A DNA stretch of 64,000 bases from Aquatica leii (GCA_035610365.1 CM069434.1:123436895-123500894), one strand, 5' to 3'. Shown: positions 1 to 11,800, counted from the first letter of the stretch. A program made the numbers and translations. Notes: generated by a model not told the origin, from the letters alone.

Positions 1-2028
1 ATTTCAAGCAGAGCATCATAAACCTCCTCAAGTTGATACCTTAAAGGAATTATTGCATCTATTCTACTAGACCATCGAGTATTTGATAAAGGTTTTAAAG
101 TTAAATTTGTTACATTAGATAAATTAGATTTTAGAATTGACCAGCGTTTAGTAGAAGCTGAAAAAAATACAAACAGTTCTTGAACTAAAGAAAAAAATTG
201 ATGCTCAAATTATTTGATTTTACGGCATCATTGACGATTAAATTTACGGTATGATTGCAACAAGGAACAAAGAAAGCTCGCGGATTGAAAACCAAAAATT
301 TTTTTGGTAGACCATTATGCCTACCACGCATATTTGCTTCATGGTCGTAACCCTGACCCCGCAAACCGTTGATATTTAAGCCTTCTTTCTCTAACGCCGA
401 CAAAAGGAATTTTGTCAAGCTTTCACCCGACACATCCTCTATAGGACAAAATAATGTAACGAATTTATTACTTAAAAACTAATTTATTTAAAACGATTAA
501 AACTACGTTTACTTATTATAGAAATATGTATACTTTTAAATGAACCGAACTAATTAAATCTAATAATAAAAACACTTACACTAATTTATGTATAACCGTT
601 GTATAACACTTAAGATAAGATGAGATAACGTTCTCGGATTTCACACTGTAAGTCGCGTTCACTCGATTTATTTAAAACTCCGCACGTGCTAATTAATCAC
701 TTATTTATCTTCACGTGCTTAATCTTCTCAATACTGCATGCATTCACATTCCAGCAATAACTGACCTACGATTTCCATCTTCGGCTTTTATAGACATCAG
801 CGAATTCTTCTCGATCGTTCCTCACTTTTCGCTATATTTTCTAGAAACTAGATAACAGTTCTAGAAGGCTCTTGCATTTGCAAGTAATTTCTCGGACGTT
901 TCAATAATAAAAAATGTTCTTCTATACTAATTCCCGTGCTCTTTAAATTAACAAATCTTATACAAACCGAAATTTGTTTTTGGTGACTAGAGTCAGGAGT
1001 GCAGTCTAATAATACGGAATAATATTTTGCCTTTTTGGTTAGTTCTAAAATTTTGGATTCGATATTTTCACCAATCAAGTTGATTACTTCATTTTGATTT
1101 TATCGCCGAGACAGTTTTTGTGATCTTTTATTTGAGAGCGTTTTGTATGTTTTGACGTAATCGGGTCGACTTTGGAAATCATTTCTATGCATTTTAAAAA
1201 GTTACCATTGTTTTTCTTAAACTACTTATTCCTACTTCCACGAGAAGCTAAATTTTGCTGACCTAAAAACTGAATCACGTAGAAAATTCTATCTATAACA
1301 GCTTGCCAGTATTTAGTTTCTCGGTTTATTACATTTTGAATTTCAGAATCAATTATTTCATTTTTATTAAAACGGTAAGAAAGATCTAGTAATTTTAGAA
1401 CATTTTCGATATGTAGCTTGCTCTTTTGATGAATGTTTAAATGTTCACTTAAATGCTGCCAGTCATTCTAACCAGATTCATTACTAAGACGAACAGATTT
1501 CAAATCGCTGTCATTAAGAATTTTGCAACACAAGCAATAAAGTGATTTTTTTGTTTTGGAATACAACAACCAAAAACGCTCAATTTTTTCTTTGTTCGGT
1601 AAAATTCTAAAGAAGTAACGATTGGAAAACTTACGTCTCAACTTCGAACTATCTCTCGGATAAATATCCTTTTTGTTTTGATAATGAGCAGGGCCACGTT
1701 CTACTAATTCTTGTATTATATTAGGGCGTAATTTCTTTGGCCATAGTGCAGCATATTTCGAAAGTTGACTCATATTTTCCCTTCTGGTAATTTTTAAAGG
1801 TGTTGAATTCTCATTATAAGCAAAACTTGAAGATGTTGGTGGACTGTTTTCTAGTAGAAGTACAGGTTCAGAATATTGGGATTCAGCTGTATTATTGTTG
1901 TTATTAATATTTGGCAAAGTATACTCGGGTTTTGAAAAATTTTGTCATGGTTTTCTAGTTCCTTCCTCTCTTTTTCTTTTATTTGGCAAATTTTGGTATC
2001 CAGACAATTTCTTCTTTTTTTCTGACAT
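1..2028 (-). pseudogene. hAT-superfamily transposase, ZMYM1-like (TTF finger + DUF4371), broken and running off the left edge
   Basis: Reads right to left from an ATG at 2028 followed by a Lys/Arg-rich N-terminus. A TGA and a frame change near 1950 lead into 1917-1468, which holds a TTF-type zinc-finger segment (RRKFSNRYF, then KIERFWLLYS, then YCLCCKI). 1078-848 and 433-185 hold the DUF4371 part, with the first catalytic-type Asp in VLLDCTPDSS and the conserved RGQGYDHEANM motif. These are hallmarks of ZMYM1-like hAT transposases of animal genomes. Several stops separate the parts, and the gap 434-847 is caused by a solo LTR. The catalytic C-terminus lies outside the window. Dead element; family call is firm, the extent of the 5' end is not. 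Confidence 0.85.
455..903 (-). mobile_element. Solo LTR of a retrotransposon inserted in the hAT gene
   Basis: A 449-bp block with TG...CA ends, flanked by the 4-bp direct repeat ATAA at 451-454 and 904-907. Read on the minus strand it starts TGAAACG and ends CGTTACA, and carries a TATAAAAG box (minus, about 792-785), which sets the orientation. No internal retrotransposon region is present, so it is a solo LTR left by LTR-LTR recombination. Taking out the LTR and one ATAA puts the two flanking hAT segments back into one open frame, which confirms the borders. Probably Ty3/gypsy or BEL by target-site length; the family is not resolved. Confidence 0.85.
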
Positions 2029-4590
2029 CCTGTATACTGTAAAGAAATTAATACGTAAGTAAACAAATTGACAGATTATTCATGAAAATGGAAATGTTTC
2101 GACGTCTCAAACTCAAACTTGAAAGTATTTTCTCAACATTACTTATTTCAAGTTATTTCAAAATTTATAAATTTCTATAAATAGTAATATTAGCGCTTAT
2201 CAATTATTCTGTTTGAATTTACTTTAATTAACAATGATGTTTATATAATCAAATATAAAAGGATTTTTGAGATGCAAGTTTTTGGGTTTTATTGATTTAA
2301 TAAATCTAAAATAAATTTTAGATGAACTCACCTTAATTCACAACACATCACTATAAAGTCTGTAAAACTACAAAAAATTAAAGCTTTAAAAGCAAATATC
2401 TTTTACCCCATGCACCTTTTGACTTCACTAAGTTAATTATCGGTCGGGCATCAGGCAACAAATGAAATCGCGACCGATACAGCGTTTAAATATATAAAGT
2501 TTCGTACATTGCAAGCTCAGACAAGAAAAAACGCTTATTCGCTTGTTGGCTCCTTGCAAGCCAAATTTCAAGCTTAAACATTCATAAAATCAGATTTGTT
2601 TGAGTTCATACAATTCATATTATCATGTTACGTATTACGTATTTGATCGAATAAATGCTATTATTGCGTACTCTCATTTGGAAAATATAGATTTTTGATA
2701 AGTAATTCGGTTCCCTCGTCTCAAGGAGTAAAAATAAAAAAATAAACAAATAAAAACAATGTAATAGCTAGCAATTCTTTACTAGTTTTTTATCATTATA
2801 AATTTTGTTTAGACAATGTTGTTTGTTGCTTTAGTTTTTTTTTTTATTTTTGAATTTTCAGGCTTTTCGGCGCCTCGACGCCGTCGTGCCCCACGCGACA
2901 TTTTTCTTATATACGGCGCATAACTGTAATTACGTAATGGGCGAAAAAAGCTTTAGTGCGGCCAAATGAAAACTAGAAATCCACGTAAAGCTAAGTGTTG
3001 AAACTCAATTATTACGAGTATGCGACAGGTGCAAAAAATGATATTAAAGTTAATGTCAGATTTGACAGATTTAGTAATAAATGTAGTAGGTACCAACATT
3101 ATATTTCTGGTCTTTTTTTAAATTTTTTTAAAAAAGAATATAATTTTCAAAAGGCAACAAAAAATAATGTACGTTACTCTCGACGAAAATTTCATAGCAT
3201 AACTCACTCACATGCAACGTTCGGCCGTGCAGCCTCGCACCGCATTTGCCTTCGTTATGCTATGATGTACTTTTCGACTGTTACGTAAATTACTATTAAA
3301 CCTACTTTTAAATTTAAGCGTGGTATTATAATTAAAAAAGAGCTTTTTATTTTATCGACTAAAAACTAACTTATAATTTAGTTTAATTCAAATGTTAGAA
3401 ATGTTATTTATAGAAAATTTATAATTGCGTAGAACAGTTGTTTTGTATAGTCGTAAGAATAATAGACAAAGAATAGAAAAAGAAGGTAAAGAGGTATTCA
3501 CACGTAAATGAAAAACTATAAAACTTATGATTGATTTTAAAGAATGGTAAGCAAGACAAAGCGCTGTAAGTTTACAAAACGTTTTAAATATTTATAAGCC
3601 GTAACAGAAATGACGATCTCATAAAATTTAAAACGTAAATGCATAGGAGTTTTGAAATTCGTCAGAGTATTCAAAGAAGATTACATTTAACAACAGATAC
3701 GTACTTAAATGATTATCTATATCGTATTACTATAAAATATATTAGCTTCAAGAAGTGTTGTAAGAGCCAAAGCTGGAATTGATTGTAGATAAAGTACACC
3801 ATTTAGTTAATTTATAAAAATGCATGTACACTCAACTAAACAAAAAACGAGACACTTCGGTTAGTTTGATTAAAATAATAATAAAAAAATAATTTATTCT
3901 TACAAACATTTATGATATATATATTAACAACATTTAACCTACTATTGTCTTATTTTTCTACTAGTGTGGGAAAAAGAATTGATTGTATTGTATTATTGTT
4001 ATCTAAAAGGATTGTTAAACCAAAAATGCAGAAAAAGGACAAAGGCGCAAACATGCATTGACAAACAAAGGAATAAATATATCCGCGTTACAACCAATTT
4101 TATTTTTTTATACTAAAATGTTTTGTATAAAAATAAAATGCTGCAAATTTTACTGTTAATAAATCTTTATTGTGGTAGCAAATATTTAAAACATTTATTA
4201 TAATTACTTTTCTCTTACATTTCTACCAAAAAGAAAAATTATAAAGGTAACTACTTAAAATGTGATTAAAACTTAAGAGCAGTAGTCTTATATTCACAAC
4301 GTTATTAATAGGTTGTTAAATGGGTGTAATACAAAATATGTTCAAAACATAGCCTTAATAAAGTGCATAATGCACTGTTTGAATTTGGCACTTTTATTTA
4401 CATAGAAAAATATTTTGTGTAAAAATAAAATGCAGTTTACTGTTGCGAATCATTCAAAAATCAGAATCTGATGATTTTTTCTTTTTGCTGATAAACAATT
4501 TGACCTTCTGGTATTATTAATGTTTACATTTGTCTAATTTGAATTTCTTTAATAGCATCGCAAACGACCATAAATAAATAAAATAAATAA
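2029..4590. other. No gene seen; AT-rich spacer, possibly holding the 5' end of the hAT element
   Basis: Mostly AT-rich sequence without a convincing ORF. A GC-rich stretch at about 2868-2905 (GGCGCCTCGACGCCGTCG) resembles the GC-rich subterminal sequence that often precedes ZMYM-type hAT genes, so it may mark the 5' region of the element at 1-2028. No clear terminal inverted repeat was found. The open frame at 2995-3288 has no recognisable domain. Confidence 0.4.
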
Positions 4591-4599
4591 AAAACACTG

Positions 4600-5290
4600 G
4601 GTCTAAGAAAAGCTGAGATATTGCGATTAATACTGTGTTGCGGTGTTGTCAGGCATGGTTTCAAAAAAGTCAAACACAAAAAACAAGAGGTACAAGATGC
4701 TGTCCAAAAACGACAGACTGCGATAATCGCCGCCTTAGACTTCTAGCGTTGAGGGACCGCTTTTCTTTTACGAGAGCAATTGCAGATGAATGTTTTGCAG
4801 AACAATGATAAGTCTATTGTCTATAGGAAACTGTGTATCGTCTCGTAAGAAGTTTTGAGGTGCGTTCATAACACCCTCATCTTGTGTTACCGCTCATCCT
4901 TGAGCATCAACTTTCGTGAGATCAGGAATGGAGTACGGCAGTCTTGTTTAGGTAGGCATAATGGCTGAACAAGAGTGAAAAGCCGACGTGGTAAAAACCG
5001 TGATCTTCAATTTTCTGTGGAAAGACATGTGCTTCGCATCGTAGAAGTTATAGTATGGGGGACTATTGTCCTTGGTTGTAGGTCAGTTTTGGTTTTCATC
5101 AGAAGCAACATGACCGCCCAACGTCACGTCGATGACAATGCCCAGCCACATTTAGCTAGAGTTACGTTAAACCACTTTGAACGTAATCAAATTAATTTAC
5201 TACTTTAGTCACTAATATCTCCAAATCTGTCACCAACTGAGTATGTCTAGGACGTTATGCCATCTCCTACAGATTCTGACAAATCTTTGT
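4600..5290 (+). pseudogene. Tc1-like transposase relic
   Basis: Fragments of a Tc1/mariner transposase in several frames. Near 4725-4800 the translation reads RRLRLLALRDRFSFTRA, the linker after the paired-type DNA-binding domain. 4975-5208 keeps the core: VWGTIVLG, then NMTAQRHVDD, then a DNAQPHLA-type motif with the second catalytic Asp. Beyond the stop at 5208 the frame continues as SPNLSPTEYVW with a mutated end. Stops and frameshifts throughout make it inactive. No terminal inverted repeats were found, so the element borders are unknown. Confidence 0.75.
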
Positions 5291-5773
5291 GACGATTCGT
5301 TTAACGTACTTAAAAAATCTCCAAAATGAGTGAAATATACATTACAGTTACTCGTTTACACCTGACAACGCTTAAGGTAAATAAATCGACTAACACAAGT
5401 CTAACAAAGAAAATATTTTCACACAACAATAGCATAAGGAAATATAAAAATACAAATAAAAAAATATGAGGGCGTGTACTAGTGTACACACGTAAGAAGT
5501 GAAACTTCTTTATGGCCTTATTTTTCGCAAAATGATCTACATGCAACTTTTCAGAAATTGGTTAAATAAAGTTAAATAAATTTTAAACAAAAGGATTTTA
5601 TTATCATAAACATGAATACAAATTTTTGTAAATCAATTAACTAATTTTTGTAGATTCAATTTCATATTTCAGTTACCATAAGCCATTAATTACAAAACAA
5701 CAATTGATCGTATCTTATAGCAACGTTTTGATCGTGTACCTTATAACCATCCGTTTTGTGAGCTATAATATGT
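5291..5773. other. AT-rich spacer, no gene seen
   Basis: No supported coding sequence. The minus-strand open frame 5546-5310 is low in complexity, rich in Phe/Leu/Val, and has no domain. Confidence 0.4.
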
Positions 5774-5793
5774 GCCTCCGTGGCGCAATCGAC

Positions 5794-5830
<37 letters not shown>

Positions 5831-5837
5831 GAGCCCA
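5774..5837 (+). tRNA. tRNA-Asn(GTT), 5' part, cut by a transposon
   Basis: Matches the eukaryotic cytosolic tRNA-Asn: acceptor strand GCCTCCG at 5774-5780, D-arm 5783-5799, anticodon arm 5801-5817 with anticodon GTT at 5808-5810, variable loop, and T-arm with B box GGTTCGAGCCC at 5826-5836. The sequence stops before the 3' acceptor strand, where a transposon begins. The D-loop has GA where GG (G18-G19) is usual, so the gene may already have been weak. Its 3' end is at 7701-7709. Both internal Pol III promoter boxes survive in this part, so transcription into the transposon is possible; the first TTTT is at 5998-6001. Confidence 0.85.
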
Positions 5838-5908
5838 AGGATACTAAATGGATAGGATTGCTCGATTCGTATTCTCGCAATGTAAACCGCCCCACTCCCG
5901 TGAATCTT

Positions 5909-5932
5909 GACGCGTGACGTCAGCCGGAGACC
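5909..5932 (+). repeat. Left subterminal inverted repeat with TGACGTCA
   Basis: 24 bp centred on the palindrome TGACGTCA (5915-5922), flanked by GACGCG on one side and GGAGACC on the other. It is mirrored at 7606-7630. P elements carry internal inverted repeats at a similar place; the palindrome is also a CREB/ATF-type site. Confidence 0.75.
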
Positions 5933-6145
5933 ACATATCGGCTCGCTGATTATAAAGAGTGCTTAAATACACTTTAAATCCAACCGTTGTGCGATTATTT
6001 TAATAGTAATTATTACATTTGTTGATGTTTTACTGATTCAAATACGTGCCTACAAGTTGCTTGTAAGAATTTCTAATTATTATCAGGTTTAATTTAAAAT
6101 TTAAACTTATTTACATTATATTAGATACTGAGGTGTAATTATATA

Positions 6146-6480
6146 ATGCCAGGAACAAGGTGCGCTGTATTTGGTTGCGATAACAACCGGATTGCAACCA
6201 AAAATAAAAATCCTAAAATTATATACCACAAGTTCACAAAAGGTACTGATTTAGTGTCCATTAAAATTAAAAATGAATGGATTAGGCGTTGTAAAAGGGC
6301 TGATAACATGAACCCTAATACCAGCGTAATTTGTTCTACTCATTTTACAGAGGAGAGTTATGAACGAGATTTAAAAAATGAATTATTAGGTTTTTAAATA
6401 AAATTGATTAATATAAATTTAGTAAAAAATTATTTTAGGTTTGCCTCAGAAAAAAAATTAAATATGTATCAATTACAGTT
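6146..6480 (+). CDS. THAP DNA-binding domain of a P-like transposase, with a 49-bp intron
   Basis: Starts ATGCCAGGAACAAGG. The N-terminal finger ligands are C6 and C11 (CAVFGC) and C63-x2-H66 (ICSTHF), with W45 and the end motif YERDLKNELLG, the classic THAP pattern. The open frame stops at 6397, but a GT...AG intron at 6390-6438 (49 bp) joins ELLG to LPQKKKLN, the usual THAP continuation, before a stop at 6478-6480. The THAP domain binds the transposon ends in P elements. The rest of the transposase (GTP-binding and RNase H-like parts) is absent; a deletion joins this to the C-terminal ORF downstream in another frame. Intron is inferred from the sequence only. Confidence 0.8.
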
Positions 6481-6513
6481 TTAAAGAATGCTGGAATTGT
6501 AATAGCTGACGAA

Positions 6514-7074
6514 TTGCATCAAGATTCTTTCCAAACATACTCAAACGACAGTTCATTTTCGTCTACTTTGTCATCAGAGCACGATAACGATGAAATTAAC
6601 AATATCTCAGAAATAACTGACGACAGTTTAGAATATATTGCTGGCTATCTAGCAAAAAAATTTAAAAGTAGTAAACCTTCTTTGGGTGATTATACATATA
6701 AAATAAAAAGTCATCATAACTATCATTTACCTTCTTGGGTTCAGCAGTTGTCGTATGGTGGCCTAATAAAGCCAACGCCAGAATGGCATAAGAAAGTAAA
6801 AAAATGGAATCAATACTTTGAACATTTTCACGGCGATTCTTTAAAAAAAAGCCCACAAGTTGTAAAACAATTAAGTATTAAAATTAAGAAAAAAGAAAAC
6901 ATTTCTCTGGACATTATTATGGCGTTTTGCAAATTAAGGACCATTATCAGAATGAACTATGAAAATATAAAGCTAAGTGAAAAAAGACGTGGAAAGAAAA
7001 GAGCGAATACAACAGCTCAAGAAACTGACGAAGAAAGAATAAAGCGAAGGAAATTAAATAAAATTTTAAAATAA
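6514..7074 (+). CDS. P-element transposase C-terminal domain (THAP9-like), detached
   Basis: The frame is open from 6463. The first triplet of the region given is TTG, so no real start is implied. Residues 37-50 give DDSLEYIAGYLAKKF, and 74-91 give SWVQQLSYGGLIKPTPEW; both match the conserved C-terminal block of P/THAP9 transposases. The tail is Lys/Arg-rich. It is in a different frame from the THAP ORF and lacks the catalytic core, so it cannot be an active transposase. It could only act, if expressed at all, as a partial protein. An AATAAA lies at its end. Confidence 0.75.
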   Translation: MHQDSFQTYSNDSSFSSTLSSEHDNDEINNISEITDDSLEYIAGYLAKKFKSSKPSLGDYTYKIKSHHNYHLPSWVQQLSYGGLIKPTPEWHKKVKKWNQYFEHFHGDSLKKSPQVVKQLSIKIKKKENISLDIIMAFCKLRTIIRMNYENIKLSEKRRGKKRANTTAQETDEERIKRRKLNKILK

Positions 7075-7605
7075 ACTTGTAGTGTGTTATGTTATTTTTT
7101 ATTTGTTTTGTCAACCTTAAATTTGAACACATTTATTTAACCGTTAATAGTACATTTTATTTTGTCCGTAAATTATAACGTTAATTATGTATAAAATAAA
7201 ATAAATTAAAACCATAATATTTTGTGGAAAAGACTTTGAGTCAAATAATTCAATTTTATTTTCGTAAATTATAAAATTAATAGCAATTTTTCTATAGTTC
7301 AATTTAAAAATGAATGCATTAAACAGCAAACGCTATTCATTTTTGTGTGAAAGTTTCTTTCCGTTTAAGTGAAAATAATTTAAACAGCAGATTAATTTTA
7401 ACTTAATTATGTTTAAATGTAATTTTTTAGCTCAAAAAATAATTAAAAAAACATCAAAACTAATTAATAAAAAAAAATATTTCGATTATGAACATTGTTG
7501 GCATTACTTGTTAAATCAAAAGTTGTCAAATTTACTCAAATAAAATATTTAGAAGCCTTTTAAGGTGCATCTTAATAGAGATTGTAATAGAAGTATGGAG
7601 AGCGA

Positions 7606-7630
7606 GGTCTCCGCGTGACGTCAGCGCGTC
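7606..7630 (-). repeat. Right subterminal inverted repeat with TGACGTCA
   Basis: Reverse-complement partner of 5909-5932: GGTCTCC, then CGCG, then TGACGTCA at 7616-7623, then GCGCGTC. It lies 57 bp inside the right end, against 71 bp on the left. Confidence 0.75.
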
Positions 7631-7687
7631 ACATGATCTCGGCAGAATAAATCGAGCGATCGAGCAATCCTATCCATTTAGTATCCT

Positions 7688-7709
7688 TGGTTCGAGCCCA
7701 CCCGCGGGC
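7688..7709 (+). tRNA. tRNA-Asn 3' remnant after the transposon
   Basis: Begins with the duplicated TGGTTCGAGCCCA (7688-7700), then CC plus the 3' acceptor strand CGCGGGC (7703-7709). That strand pairs with the 5' strand at 5774-5780 except for one C-C mismatch. Together with 5774-5837 it rebuilds a full tRNA cloverleaf around one copy of the duplicated bases. Confidence 0.8.
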
Positions 7710-8604
7710 AAACTTTTTATTTATTTTACTACCTTTGAACACCTTGTACAATTTGTATTTATTTAAAAATATTTTAGAATTTTATAAAAAAAAGATGGCG
7801 CGTAACGAAAAAATGTGACGGTAATTTTTTTTCCAACGCCGATAAAGAAGTTTCACTTCAATAAAAAATATCTAACAACTGTAAATGGTTTAAAGTTACA
7901 TTCAATCAATTAAGGTTAAAGAATACAACAAAAAAATACTGTCAATTAGCATACAATTATAGTGATTGCACAAATAGAAAAAAGTAACGTACGTTAATTG
8001 TGATAACTTACTAAACGTTTCTAATAAATTGCTAGGTTTCATACAAATAATTAGAAGCAAAGTGCGCTTAGCTTACCAATATCAAGTAAAGTATATCAAC
8101 AAGTGTGTCCTGTAATTTGACTTAATACTTTCTATAGTAACGAAAATGTAAACGGTGGTTTTAATTTCCTCATCTAACGTTGATTAATATTAAATGCATC
8201 TGGTATAGTTTTTATATTCCATACATGCTTTATTAGTTCGTCATAGAAATTTTCTAAGGCAAAAGAACATGTGCGGTTGACCAAAATTGCTATGATAACA
8301 AAAAGAAATCAAATGGGGCTGTAACATAAAAGAGTATCTTTACCCCAGCAAATTTCTTACAACCAACACATCCAATATCGCAATTTATTTACTCAATACT
8401 AGCGTGAATGATCTAAGATACTTAAAATGTATGCATGCATGGCGTTAACACACGTATTGTTAGCATAACGTTCGAAACTGAAATATAATCAGTAACCTCC
8501 AGTGCGTAACTGACATTTATCACTGAGCGAAATTCATACAGCAATAAAATTATGCCAAAATGGTTTTAAAAGCGTATCACTTTTCTATAATATTAAACAA
8601 GTGA
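7710..8604. other. AT-rich spacer, no gene seen
   Basis: No recognisable coding or RNA feature. Confidence 0.4.
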
Positions 8605-8868
8605 GTGGTAATGCAACTTAAGTTTTATGTCCTTTTGCAATCGATCAGTTATAATGAAGCTACAAAATTGATCAGCACAGTAAAAAATAACAAAATATCG
8701 ACAAATATTCAGCCCATGCAAATTAAAAAGTCAAAACCTTTTACACCAAATTCCTTAATCCACCAACCGGAACGTAGCTTTAGAAGATGTGCCTTGTGTA
8801 TTACCAAAGCAATGCAAATTCGTACTGACTGGACATGTTCCATATGTCAGAGCTATTATAGCAATTAA
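8605..8868 (+). pseudogene. Possible piggyBac-like transposase C-terminus (Cys-rich finger)
   Basis: The last ~30 residues read SFRRCALCITKAMQIRTDWTC followed by SICQ, a C-x2-C...C-x2-C arrangement after a Pro-rich linker, like the C-terminal Cys-rich finger of piggyBac transposases. The expected further Cys/His pair is lost and no catalytic part is seen upstream. The codon use is less AT-rich than the flanks. Moderate to low confidence; another zinc-finger transposase is possible. Confidence 0.4.
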
Positions 8869-11800
8869 GTTTTTTTTACGATACTATCTCATCATTTTAA
8901 AAATATCAGTTAATTTAAAAAAAATGTTGTTTTATTTGTCTATATGATATTCAGCCCTATCATAATATTTAAAATGAATTTAAAAAAATATAAATTTTGT
9001 TACTTTTTTTGGCATAAAATTTCTACTCTTCAAAGAGTTAACGATTTTGAAATTTGCTTCTTAGGGTTGTTGTTGTGTCTATTTCAGTTTGATTTCACAA
9101 GCGGGACGCAACTCTCGGTGTGTTAATCCTACACTAAATTTAAAAGGCGCCAAAACAAGTAAATAACACCCAATACAGACCTTGTTTAAATATGTCGATC
9201 ACTGAAAGGAACAATTGGCAAAGCACAGACTTTAACAATAATATATTTATTTCATACAAGAGAGAATAGGCGCTAAAATCAAAAGAGAAAGAAGTAAATT
9301 AATAATAACAACAGATTCGTTGACAAATAAAGCGTAATAGAAATCACTACTTCGGAAAATTTAGCAAAAAAAAAAACTATTTACATATCGTACATTAACA
9401 CTTGATACCGGGTTTATCCCCACCCGTAAGGTGATTTGACAATCAGTATCGGCGTGTAAACCAGTGCAGCCGTTCATTTTCATTTATAATATATTTGACA
9501 ATTACGAAATAACGGCATGTAACAATCGTTTTGCCATCATTATTGTTGTTTTTATTAGTTTTATAGTATTTTTTTTGTTTAATTTAAAATTTTCTTATGC
9601 ATTTTAATCAATACGTCCTAATTGAAATAGTTTCATATTCTTGATTAGAGACAGTTCTAAAATCTTTAAATTAAAATGCAAATTTATCTGTGCTATGGAC
9701 TATCTTTTAACTGAGACAACTTAGTTTATACTTAGCAAATAAGAACTATTTTAAGTATAGGCAACTACTATATGAGTTTTTAAAAGTTTCTTTTGTCTAA
9801 AATAAGAAGAAACTAATAGCAGTTGATAGAGTTGGCTTGATACATTAAAAAGTTTATTTAACAAAACAGACTTTAGCAGATTTATCGTTCTTTAGACGAA
9901 AAAAATATTTTAACGTTGCTTCTACTCGATAAATTCATTCTAATCACTGAAATTAAAATAAAAACCAATTTTATAACTCTCGCTCTAAGAAAAACGGACT
10001 ATAACACCAGTTTTTGTAAAATTTATTGCGCTTTTTTACAAAATATTTTTAGATCTGCTCTTACAGATATATGATATCAGTGAGTATGTGACGTTTATAT
10101 TTGCATTTTGTTTAAAATTAAATTATGTTTTTTGAACAAATTTCTGCAATTTTATTTTACTAAGCACTTTCATCATTCTTGTACGTAAAACATTTTTTTT
10201 TACTATGTTTATCTTAAACTGTATCTAACAATAATTTGTACATCCTTGTAAACATATTCCGTTTTAGTCGTACTAGGCTATATTAAATAAAACATTTTTA
10301 GACGTATTCTAATAATTTAAGCATTTGCTTTGTAAACTGAAATTGTTTTTGTTAAATTTATATATTTGCTTTATGTCATCTTAGAGTGTAAATGATTATT
10401 TTTTTATGTTCCTCGAGTGTTTAACTTTCTCCTTGTCGTTTTGATATAATTTATAGTTAGTTTTAAAATGCCCTGCAGTCTTTTTCTCGTTTTATTATAT
10501 ATATATTTTTATTACTAAAAATGTTATATAAGTTTTCTGTCAACAAAATGTAGATATGGTAATGTGAACAAATTAAATTGTAATAAGGCGAATTTATCTT
10601 TTGAAATTTAAATGTGTGCTTAAATGTTTCATGATAAATGCTTTAAGTCGTAACTTATTTATTTCGCTTACTCTAATTTTGACCGAGATAGAAATGTTAG
10701 TATACTTGTTCATATTTTAGAAGTAAAGTATTTTGTGTTAAAATTTAAAGATAAATAAATTATTTTTGCATTTGTTTGTTAAAAAATGCAGTAAAATAAT
10801 GTTAAGGATTTAATTTTTAATATGTTAACTGTCAAAAATTATTTCCTTGTCGATTTCTTTCAAAATTGTTTTTTTTTTAATAATTAACTCTATAAACCAC
10901 AGACTTATAGTACAGGCATTAATAATTTTTCTATTTGTTTTTAATTAAACATTTTTAAATTTAAATTTCTGGTTTGTGAACCGCAAAGTTAGTATTTTAG
11001 TTGCAGTTTACTATGAAGGGAAATTGTATTGAAACAAGTGTATTTGAAATTTGTCATTTACTATGTAATTGTTAATTAACTTTGCGTTTGGCAGTTTGAT
11101 ACCGTCAAATAGTATCAATTGCTTTGTGCATTTATAACTCAAATGCATGTTGATACATTAAAATTTAAGCATTTTCTAACTTAATTTAATGTTATTTTGT
11201 GCAATCGCAACTATTTTATTTGTTAATTTATAATAGTAGCGTTGTGACACATTAACAATTGTATTTTGTTTTATTTTATAGTCTCTAAGTTAGCGCTGTA
11301 AAATTAATGCTATTCTTAGGAATAAAAAAAGAAAAATGGCTATTACTCAATATTGTTCAAAAAAAATTTGGTCAGATATACAAATTGTTTAGAAAAACAA
11401 AATCATATTAGAATTTTTAGCAAATCTGGTCAAATTTAAATAAAGCATATGCATTTACAATTAAGAAAAAAAGTATTTTTTTTTATAAACAAAAAAGGAA
11501 AGTAGAAAAAAATGTTACAATCGACAACTTAGAAGAAAAAACCTAAAAATAAGTGTGGTAGCTATTAATAAATATCTATTACAAACTTCAAAAGTTAAAT
11601 ATATAAAAATTATTTAATATTATGTAGAGAACATAGTTTAACAGAAACCTTATGAAAGTTTCACTATTTAGAGCAAAAATGTGTCGTTTTCTCAAATCTT
11701 ACTATCTCGTATCTTTTGTATTTTGGTCTTTTTTGGAGATTGCTTTTAATAGGAATTTGCAGTGTTTTCATTTTTGTTACTTTTAATTACCTTTCGCTTT

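Larger units (their letters stand above)
5838..7687 (+). mobile_element. P-element-like (THAP9-like) transposon inserted in the tRNA-Asn B box
   Basis: 1850 bp with 29-bp perfect terminal inverted repeats (5838-5866 and 7659-7687) starting AGGATACTAAATGG. Up to 13 bp of tRNA T-arm sequence (TGGTTCGAGCCCA) stands on both sides, at 5825-5837 and 7688-7700. Because the repeat tips and target overlap palindromically, the true duplication could be shorter and is compatible with the 8 bp typical of the P superfamily. Subterminal inverted repeats lie at 5909-5932 and 7606-7630. A TATA-like TATAAAG is at 5951. Inside are a THAP ORF and a P C-terminal ORF in the same orientation. The RNase H-like catalytic core is missing, so this is an internally deleted, non-autonomous copy. 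Confidence 0.85.

Noticed and set aside
2995-3288. 97-codon plus-strand open frame
   Set aside because: No domain, no coding-like codon use, no splice context.
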